This document shows, piece by piece, positions 29,909 to 35,314 of a DNA stretch of 35,314 bases. The stretch lies in assembly GCF_017483025.1 (NCBI RefSeq), contig NZ_JAFUMA010000018.1:1-35314 (forward strand). The letters are read 5' to 3'. The notes under the pieces are model-generated. The model saw only the letters and a program-made list of their open reading frames with translations, had not been told where the DNA came from and ran no database searches. Each line of letters begins with the position of its first letter. The stretch's first letter is position 1. The translations under genes were made by a program, and so were the position numbers. The DNA is from Anaerotignum sp. (GTDB taxonomy: Bacteria > Bacillota > Clostridia > Lachnospirales > Anaerotignaceae).

Positions 29909-30744
29909 TGCTGCGTGCAATTAAAAAATTATTTAAATCAAATTATTTATTTACCTTTGGGGTAATCATCTGTATTTTCTGGATTCTGATGGCGATTTTG
30001 GCGCCTGCCATCGCGCCCTATGATCCGATCTCCCAGAATATGGCGATCAAACTGCAGGCTCCTTCTGCAGAACATTTCTTTGGTACAGATAAATTTGGCC
30101 GAGATATTTTCAGCCGTGTTATTTACGGCGGCAGATATTCCCTGTTGGCAGGCTGTCTGACGGTTATCATCGCCGGTACCATTGGTACCTTCTATGGCGC
30201 TATCGCCGGCTATGTTGGCGGCAAAGTGGATACGATCATGATGCGTGTTTCCGAAATGATCCTGTCTTTCCCTTCTCTGATTCTGGCGATGATCATCAAC
30301 GCCGTTCTGGGTTCCAGCCTGTTCAATACCATGTTTGCGCTGGTCATCGTAGCATGGCCTACATACGCTCGTCTGATGCGAAGTGTGGTGCTGAGTGTGA
30401 AAGAAAATGAATACGTTATGGCGGCGGAAGCGCTGGGCGCGTCCAAAATGCGTATCCTGATTAAGGAAATCATTCCGAACAGTATCAGTTCCGTGCTGAT
30501 CATGGCTACAACTGACCTGGGTAACCAGATTCTGATGTTCTCCACACTGAGCTTCCTGGGGTTGGGTTCTGCACCCCCTACGCCTGAATGGGGCATGATG
30601 GTTTCTGATGGTGCGGATAACTTCAATAAGTTCTGGATCGCGGGCTTCCCCGGTCTGGCGATCTTCACTATGTCCATGGGTGCAAACTTTATTGGCGACG
30701 GTCTGCGTGACCTGCTTGATCCAAAGTTAAGAAAGCAGTTCTAA
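29908..30744 (+). CDS. dppC: Dipeptide ABC transporter permease DppC
   Basis: Second membrane subunit, 278 aa. Landmarks are the N-terminal IAPYDPISQNMAIKLQAPS and HFFGTDKFGRDIFSRVIYGG (about 49-68), the EAA loop EYVMAAEALGASKMRILIKE, IIPNSISSVLIMATTDLG and the C-terminal GDGLRDLLDPKLRK. The start at 29908 is chosen for coupling with dppB (TGATG) and GTGAGGTG upstream; three further in-frame codons upstream are not needed. Last gene of the transporter; a terminator follows. Confidence 0.94.
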   Translation: MLRAIKKLFKSNYLFTFGVIICIFWILMAILAPAIAPYDPISQNMAIKLQAPSAEHFFGTDKFGRDIFSRVIYGGRYSLLAGCLTVIIAGTIGTFYGAIAGYVGGKVDTIMMRVSEMILSFPSLILAMIINAVLGSSLFNTMFALVIVAWPTYARLMRSVVLSVKENEYVMAAEALGASKMRILIKEIIPNSISSVLIMATTDLGNQILMFSTLSFLGLGSAPPTPEWGMMVSDGADNFNKFWIAGFPGLAIFTMSMGANFIGDGLRDLLDPKLRKQF

Positions 30745-30761
30745 TTCAATATTGATAGCAA

Positions 30762-30796
30762 CAAAACCCTTTTGCAAAAAAGGGTTTTGCGTTTTT
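30762..30796 (+). terminator. Terminator after dppC
   Basis: Perfect 12-base stem CAAAACCCTTTT / AAAAGGGTTTTG with a GCAA loop, then CG and five T. A second, A/T-rich hairpin (30815-30836) lies between it and the next gene. Partial read-through into the peptidase gene is possible because no other promoter was seen. Confidence 0.85.
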
Positions 30797-30858
30797 ACAG
30801 CGCCGCAGGCGAATAAAACTTTTTTCAAAAAGTTTTTCTGAGAAGGAGGTATATATTT

Positions 30859-31935
30859 ATGAAAGAAAATCGCGTGGAACGCATCATGGCTGCCCTTGGT
30901 GAAATGGGCGTTTCCCAGATGCTGATCATTGACCCTATGTCTATTTACTATCTGACAGGGGTATACAACGACCCTCATGAACGTTTTTATGGACTGCTGT
31001 TAAGAGCAGACGGTAAGCATGCCTATTTCCTGAATAATCTGTTCTCCATCCCTCAGGAAGTGGGCGTGGAAAAGGTTTGGTATTCCGATACAGACCCTGC
31101 TATGGAAATTGTGGCTAAATATCTGGATAGCACAGCCCCTCTGGGCGTGGATAAAGACCTGAAGGCAAGATTCCTGCTGCCCCTGATGGAAATGAAAGCA
31201 GCGACAGGCTTTGTGAATACTTCTCTTGCTATTGACACTGTAAGAGGTATCAAAGATGAAGAAGAACAGGAAAAAATGCGTGTTTCTTCCCATATTAACG
31301 ATATGGCAATGGTAGAATTTAAAAAGCTTATCCACGCAGGCGTAACAGAAAAAGAAGTGGCAGAACAGATGCTGAAAATCTATCTGGACTTGGGTGCAGA
31401 TGGTTTTTCCTTTGAACCACTGGTGGCTTTTGGCCCTAATGCGGCAGACCCTCACCATGGCCCCGATGATACAGTGCTGAAAGAGGGGGATGTTGTCCTG
31501 TTTGACGTAGGTTGTATCAAAGATGGTTACTGCTCCGATATGACTCGTTCCTTCTACTACAAAACAGTGAGTGAAGAGCATAAAAATATCTATAATATCG
31601 TCCGTGCGGCAAATGAAGCGGCTATCGCCAAGATCAAACCCGGTGTGCCTCTGATGGAACTGGACAACACAGCAAGAAATCTCATTACAGAAAAGGGGTA
31701 CGGCCCTCAGTTCAACCACAGACTGGGCCACTTCATCGGTCTGGCGGAGCATGAATTTGGCGATGTTTCCAGCGTGAATACAACACCTGCCGTGCCCGGT
31801 ATGATTTTCTCTATCGAACCCGGTATCTATGTGGCAGGGGATACAGGCGTTCGTGTGGAGGATCTGGTTCTGGTTACAGAGGACGGCTGCGAAGTGCTGA
31901 ACCATTACTCCAAGGAACTGGAAATCATCGAATGA
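30859..31935 (+). CDS. M24 family Xaa-Pro-type metallopeptidase
   Basis: Cytoplasmic aminopeptidase P/prolidase-like enzyme, 358 aa, cleaving peptides with proline in second position. The N-terminal creatinase domain (1-about 130; MLIIDPMSIYYLTGVYNDPH) precedes the pita-bread catalytic domain. The five metal ligands are present: Asp216 (LFDVGC), Asp227 (CSDMTRSF), His291 (LGHFIG), Glu320 (SIEPGIY) and Glu334 (VRVEDLV); His200 in PHHGP is the usual proton shuttle. Start ATG 30859 follows AAGGAGGT. It lies between a peptide importer and a prolyl-isomerase-like gene, which fits degradation of imported peptides. Confidence 0.93.
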   Translation: MKENRVERIMAALGEMGVSQMLIIDPMSIYYLTGVYNDPHERFYGLLLRADGKHAYFLNNLFSIPQEVGVEKVWYSDTDPAMEIVAKYLDSTAPLGVDKDLKARFLLPLMEMKAATGFVNTSLAIDTVRGIKDEEEQEKMRVSSHINDMAMVEFKKLIHAGVTEKEVAEQMLKIYLDLGADGFSFEPLVAFGPNAADPHHGPDDTVLKEGDVVLFDVGCIKDGYCSDMTRSFYYKTVSEEHKNIYNIVRAANEAAIAKIKPGVPLMELDNTARNLITEKGYGPQFNHRLGHFIGLAEHEFGDVSSVNTTPAVPGMIFSIEPGIYVAGDTGVRVEDLVLVTEDGCEVLNHYSKELEIIE

Positions 31936-31946
31936 GAGGTGCGACT

Positions 31947-32525
31947 ATGAACCCTAAAGCAACGTTATATATGGCAAACGGCAGCAAAGTAGTGATCGAG
32001 CTGCTGCCCGAACATGCCCCCAATACCGTAAACAGCTTTATTTTTGCGGCAAAGAACGGCTATCTGGACAACCATACCATCGAACGTATCGTGCCCGGCA
32101 ACTGGATCGATATGAGCTATACTGCTTTCGGTCATAAGGAATGTCAGTATCTGATCCCCAATGAATTTCAGCTGAACCCTGATGTGGTGCCTCTGGATTC
32201 TCACCCCGGTTGTGTCTGCATGGGCGGCTACGGCGAAGCTGGCCTTGCCAGCTGCGAATTTTTCTTCCCCCTGAGGGATTGTCCCGATCATAAGGGCATC
32301 TATCCTGTATTCGGCAAGGTGCTGGAGGGGATGGAGGAAATTTGGAGACTGGAAAAGGTGGAAACCATTCCTGTAGATTTCCCTATTGAAGGTGTGGAAG
32401 TGAATGAACCTGTGGAACCACAGGTCGTTGAAAAAGTAGAACTGGAATTGTTTGGCGTGGAATATCCCGAACCTATTCGCGTGGAAAATCCTGAAATTCC
32501 CGTTTGCTGGCCTAAATTTGAATAA
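31947..32525 (+). CDS. Divergent cyclophilin-type peptidyl-prolyl isomerase
   Basis: A 192-residue cytoplasmic protein with a cyclophilin-like core: KVVIELLPEHAPNTVNSFIF (about 14-33), TIERIVPGNWID (the family has FHRVIPGF), HPGCVCMGGYGEAG, and KGIYPVFGKVLEGMEEIWRL near the end. The conserved catalytic Arg is retained in ERIVPG, but QGGD is replaced by the sequence DMSYTAFG, so activity may be altered. A 35-residue tail rich in Val, Pro and Glu is unusual. Start ATG 31947 follows GAGAGGTG and is 11 bases after the peptidase stop, so the two are coupled. Proline isomerisation would help a peptidase acting on Xaa-Pro bonds. Confidence 0.83.
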   Translation: MNPKATLYMANGSKVVIELLPEHAPNTVNSFIFAAKNGYLDNHTIERIVPGNWIDMSYTAFGHKECQYLIPNEFQLNPDVVPLDSHPGCVCMGGYGEAGLASCEFFFPLRDCPDHKGIYPVFGKVLEGMEEIWRLEKVETIPVDFPIEGVEVNEPVEPQVVEKVELELFGVEYPEPIRVENPEIPVCWPKFE

Positions 32526-32529
32526 GCAA

Positions 32530-32568
32530 AAAGACCCTCCCAAGGAATTTTCCGTGAGGGTCTTTGTT
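32530..32568 (+). terminator. Terminator after the cyclophilin gene
   Basis: AAAGACCCTC pairs with GAGGGTCTTT around a 16-base interior, followed by GTTT. It ends the peptidase-isomerase transcript. Confidence 0.8.
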
Positions 32569-32625
32569 TCTGGAGGGGGATTAGAGAGTATTTTTGGTAG
32601 TAGCTGTTTTGATGCGATATGGACG

Positions 32626-32652
32626 AAAAAGGTACCGTTAAAAACGGTACCT
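32626..32652 (-). terminator. Terminator of the PFL/ACT operon
   Basis: AGGTACCGTT / AACGGTACCT, a perfect ten-base stem with a three-base loop. Read on the minus strand it is followed by a T run and lies 12 bases after the PFL stop. Confidence 0.88.
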
Positions 32653-32664
32653 AAAAATAGCTGT

Positions 32665-34026
32665 TTAGTTTTTGAAGCTATGGATAGGTGCAGGAATTCG
32701 GCCGCCGCGTGCTACAAATTTTTCACAGCTGAAGCGATTTACGGGAATGATGGGAGCATAACCCAGCAGACCACCAAATTCTACGCTTTCGCCTTCTTTT
32801 CTGCCGATTACAGGGATCAGACGAACGGCTGTTGTTTTATTGTTTACCATGCCGATTGCTGCTTCGTCAGCAATGATACCGCTCAGCGTTGCCGCAGAAG
32901 TATCGCCGGGCAGAGCAATCATATCCAGACCAACGGAGCATACGCAAGTCATTGCTTCCAGTTTTTCCAGTGTCAGTGCACCTTTTTCGCAGGCATCGAT
33001 CATACCATGGTCTTCGCTGACAGGAATGAACGCACCACTTAGACCACCAACATAGGAGGATGCCATAACGCCGCCTTTTTTCACGTTATCGTTCAGGAGA
33101 GCCAGTGCTGCTGTTGTGCCGGGTGCACCTGCTTCTTCCAGACCCATTTCCTGGAAGATTTCTGCGATACTATCGCCAACTGCGGGTGTGGGAGCCAGAG
33201 ACAGGTCGATGATACCAAAAGGTACGTTCAGTCTCTTGGATGCTTCCTGAGCGATCAGCTGACCAACACGGGTAATTTTGAAGGCAGTACGTTTTACTGT
33301 TTCGCACAGCGTTTCGAAATCTGCTTCTCTTACTTCTTCCAGTGCTTTTTTCACAACGCCGGGGCCGCTGACACCAACATTGATACAGCAGTCAGCTTCA
33401 CCAACGCCGTGGAATGCGCCTGCCATGAAGGGGTTATCTTCTACTGCATTGCAGAAAACGACCAGTTTTGCACAACCGATACATTCATTATCCTTTGTGC
33501 GTTCTGCTGTTTCTACGATGATTTCGCCCATTTTCTTTACTGCATCCATATTCATACCATTTCTGGATGTACCTACATTTACGGAAGAACATACACGTTC
33601 TGTCACTGCCAGTGCTTCGGGGATGGAATCGATCAGGATCTTATCGCTTTCGGTGTAGCCTTTCTGTACCAGAGCAGAGAAGCCACCGATGAAGTTTACC
33701 CCAACCTCTTTCGCAGCTCTATCCAATGTCTGGGCAACGCTGACATAGGAGTCAGCATTTTTGCAGCCAGCCGCCGCAATCGCGATAGGTGTTACGGAAA
33801 TTCTCTTATTTACAACGGGAATGCCGTATTCCTTTGCCAGATCATCGCCGACCCTTACCAGATCTTTGGCATATGTAGTGATTTTGTTATAAACTTTTTC
33901 GTTGAATTTATTGATATCCGCATCAGCACAATCCAGAAGACTGATACCCATTGTGATGGTTCTGACATCCAGATTCATTTCGCTGACCATGCTGTTGGTT
34001 TCCAGGATTTCATTTCTTGTGATCAT
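32665..34026 (-). CDS. PFL family protein (DUF711/UPF0210)
   Basis: A 453-residue soluble protein of the PFL/DUF711 family, widespread in anaerobic Firmicutes and archaea and structurally related to glycyl-radical barrels, though without a glycyl-radical motif. Landmarks: [17 protein letters not shown] near the start, [103 protein letters not shown] and C-terminal [13 protein letters not shown]. Start ATG 34026 follows AAGGAGGT. It is almost always paired with an ACT-domain protein, as here, 17 bases upstream. The biochemical role is not established to my knowledge; amino-acid sensing by the partner is likely. Confidence 0.93.
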   Translation of the reverse strand: MITRNEILETNSMVSEMNLDVRTITMGISLLDCADADINKFNEKVYNKITTYAKDLVRVGDDLAKEYGIPVVNKRISVTPIAIAAAGCKNADSYVSVAQTLDRAAKEVGVNFIGGFSALVQKGYTESDKILIDSIPEALAVTERVCSSVNVGTSRNGMNMDAVKKMGEIIVETAERTKDNECIGCAKLVVFCNAVEDNPFMAGAFHGVGEADCCINVGVSGPGVVKKALEEVREADFETLCETVKRTAFKITRVGQLIAQEASKRLNVPFGIIDLSLAPTPAVGDSIAEIFQEMGLEEAGAPGTTAALALLNDNVKKGGVMASSYVGGLSGAFIPVSEDHGMIDACEKGALTLEKLEAMTCVCSVGLDMIALPGDTSAATLSGIIADEAAIGMVNNKTTAVRLIPVIGRKEGESVEFGGLLGYAPIIPVNRFSCEKFVARGGRIPAPIHSFKN

Positions 34027-34043
34027 TTGATACGACCTCCTTT

Positions 34044-34316
34044 TTAAATGCGGTGCATCGCATCAAAAATATCTGTATGCTGGATTTTGATTTCCAGGCC
34101 CATTTCTTCGCCTACTGCCTGCAGTTTTTCTGCTGTTGCTACGAAAGTATCTTTCATATTAGCAATATCCACTACCATTATCATGTTGAAATAACCACCA
34201 ACGATTGTCTGGGAAATATCCAGAATATTGATATTTGTGTCTGCCAGAACAGCACATAACTTTGCTGTAATGCCTACTTTGTCCAGACCCAGTACTGTTA
34301 CTACTGCCTTTTTCAT
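34044..34316 (-). CDS. ACT domain protein (UPF0237), partner of the PFL protein
   Basis: A 90-residue single ACT domain related to the regulatory half of glycine-cleavage repressor-like proteins. It begins [20 protein letters not shown], followed by [20 protein letters not shown] and a C-terminal strand [14 protein letters not shown] domains bind small ligands, mostly amino acids, at a Gly-rich turn (VLGLDKVG here). The start at 34316 is preferred because GGGAGG lies just upstream; the longer in-frame form has a poor context. It is the first gene of a two-gene operon behind a 150-base leader. Confidence 0.93.
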   Translation of the reverse strand: MKKAVVTVLGLDKVGITAKLCAVLADTNINILDISQTIVGGYFNMIMVVDIANMKDTFVATAEKLQAVGEEMGLEIKIQHTDIFDAMHRI

Positions 34317-34380
34317 TGTCGATTTCCTCCCTTGTGCTTGTTGTTTTGCTTCATTTTTAATTTCCCGTTTGCTGAATAGG

Positions 34381-34500
34381 AATACCGCATGGTTTAGTAA
34401 AATCACTCAGCCATGCGGTATTTATTTTTCCGTATTCATTTCCTTTTTGCATTGTTTTAAAAGGATATTTCTATCATATCATTGCAAATTTGAAAAGCAA
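34381..34500 (-). promoter_or_regulatory. Promoter and leader hairpin of the ACT-PFL operon
   Basis: On the minus strand TTGCTT (34495-34500), 16 bases, TATGAT (34473-34478). The transcript would start near 34466 and carry a perfect 12-base hairpin, AATACCGCATGG / CCATGCGGTATT (34381-34422) with an 18-base loop, about 65 bases before the ACT start. There is no T tract after it on this strand, so it is not a terminator for this operon. Its role is unknown. Confidence 0.5.
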
Positions 34501-34665
34501 TGGACAAATATCCCTAGAAAATGCAGGGAATAATCAGTTAATCCATCGTTTTGTATAAAATATCATTTTCCTATGGGTTATTTGCATAAAAGCATATGAC
34601 ATAGAAGAAATATTTTATTTCTTTTTCTTTGGATGATTCACTTGAAATTGCTACAACAATTTTTA
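34501..34665. other. Intergenic stretch between cotJC and the ACT-PFL promoter
   Basis: About 165 A/T-rich bases with no open frame of note, no clear hairpin terminator for cotJC and no recognised element. Confidence 0.6.
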
Positions 34666-35268
34666 TTATCGTGTATTACAGCCGCTCTGCTGCATGAAGA
34701 AATAATGCTGCTGGTTCAGATAATCGCGGGCATAATCCAGACATTCGCCGAAACGCTGGAAATGAACAATTTCCCGTTCCCGCAGGAAACGCAGGGGCGC
34801 CAGCACTTCCGGATTATCCGTCATGTCGATGAGGTATTCGTAAGTGGAGCGTGCTTTCTGTTCGGCGGCCATATCTTCATAAAGGTCAGTGATGGGGTCG
34901 CCTTTGGACTGCACGTAAGCTGCCGTAAAGGGTACGCCTGCGGCGGAAGAAGGATATACACCCAGACCATGGTTGACGTAGTAGGGGTCTAACCCTGCGG
35001 CGATGATTTGGTCTTTTGTCAGGCCCTGGGTCAGCTGGTGTACGATGGTCCCCATCATTTCCAAATGAGCCAGTTCCTCTGTGGCAATATCATTCAAAGT
35101 AGCCTTTGCTTCGGGGGTTACCATGGTGAATTTCTGGCTCAGGTAGCGCAAAGAAGCGGCCAATTCGCCGTCTGCACCGCCATATTGTTCGATCATGATT
35201 TTTGCCAGTCGAGCATCGGGCTGGGTGATCTTTACAGGAAATTGCAGTTTCTTTTCATAGATCCACAT
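34666..35268 (-). CDS. cotJC: Spore coat protein CotJC (manganese-catalase family)
   Basis: A 200-residue protein of the manganese-catalase/ferritin-like superfamily, made in the mother cell and placed in the spore coat. It begins MWIYEKKLQFPVKITQPDAR and contains the di-metal helical motifs GGADGELAASLRYLSQ, DIATEELAHLEMMGTIVHQL, EQKARSTYEYLIDMTD and FLREREIVHFQRFGE, which supply the Glu and His ligands. The start codon at 35266-35268 follows GAAAGGAG. In Bacillus and Clostridia it is the third gene of cotJA-cotJB-cotJC, and the first two would lie beyond the window's right edge. It shows that the organism forms endospores. Some relatives have catalase activity. Confidence 0.95.
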   Translation of the reverse strand: MWIYEKKLQFPVKITQPDARLAKIMIEQYGGADGELAASLRYLSQKFTMVTPEAKATLNDIATEELAHLEMMGTIVHQLTQGLTKDQIIAAGLDPYYVNHGLGVYPSSAAGVPFTAAYVQSKGDPITDLYEDMAAEQKARSTYEYLIDMTDNPEVLAPLRFLREREIVHFQRFGECLDYARDYLNQQHYFFMQQSGCNTR

Positions 35269-35314
35269 TTATTTACACTCCTTTCCTGCCAGAGAAAAAT
35301 TAGCGTCTGTCTGC

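Noticed and set aside
35300..35314. Four codons and a stop on the minus strand at the right edge, possibly the end of cotJB
   Set aside because: The position is right for cotJB, but 15 bases are too few to support a call.
1..35314. CRISPR arrays, tRNA or rRNA genes, insertion sequences, phage genes or toxin-antitoxin pairs
   Set aside because: None was seen: no regularly spaced repeats, cloverleaf, transposase motif or terminal inverted repeats with target duplications.

Overview
The window comes from a low-to-intermediate GC, spore-forming anaerobe of the class Clostridia. The evidence is Firmicutes-type AddA, the rpmG-secE-nusG-rplKA-rplJL order, an L10 leader, TPP riboswitches, an 8-iron clostridial ferredoxin, the ECF thiazole transporter component ThiW, and the spore-coat catalase-like protein CotJC. 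Strong AAGGAGG ribosome sites and TTGACA-N17-TATAAT promoters fit. An Anaerotignum/Lachnospirales-like host is plausible but cannot be proven from the sequence. There are no rRNA or tRNA genes, CRISPR arrays, insertion sequences or phage genes; this is chromosomal housekeeping plus accessory metabolism.

Layout. 1-4144: 3' part of addA (recombination nuclease) and an EamA transporter. 4242-5088 (minus): ferredoxin and a gamma-carbonic-anhydrase-like protein. 5168-7859: a zinc-type ABC importer, znuA-znuC-znuB, behind a promoter with several dyads. 7923-8174: a small TSCPD-domain protein. 8283-11960: rpmG-secE-nusG-rplK-rplA, then rplJ-rplL behind its own promoter and L10 leader; rplK and rplA are each preceded by a copy of the L1 rRNA-mimic hairpin. 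12058-16057: a metal-homeostasis island with a promoter-operator-terminator unit lacking an ORF (candidate small RNA), a membrane-anchored HMA metallochaperone-like protein, a histidine-poor Fur-family regulator, a 26-residue membrane peptide, a DUF6110-type protein and a P1B-type metal ATPase. Five copies of a GTTAG-N6-CTAAC box tie it together. 16101-17600: a pyridoxamine-oxidase-like protein and a Ca2+/Na+ antiporter. 17763-19726: an ATP-grasp ligase and an esterase as a two-gene operon.

19740-23355 is the thiamine region. A TPP riboswitch plus terminator leads into a wrecked thiS, and a second, atypical TPP-like leader precedes thiW-thiM-thiE-thiD. Together these suggest that local thiazole synthesis was lost while thiazole uptake and salvage were kept. 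23513-24873: a LysR regulator and an acidic unknown protein. 24971-32525: a dipeptide/oligopeptide importer (dppD-dppF-dppA-dppB-dppC) followed by an Xaa-Pro-type M24 peptidase and a divergent cyclophilin, a coherent peptide uptake and proline-peptide breakdown set. 32665-34316 (minus): an ACT-domain protein and a PFL/DUF711 protein. 34666-35268 (minus): cotJC.

The most unusual parts are the metal island with its repeated operator and ORF-less transcript, the decayed thiS locus next to an atypical thi riboswitch, and the ATP-grasp/esterase pair of unknown product. All functional calls come from reading motifs by eye; no database search was run.
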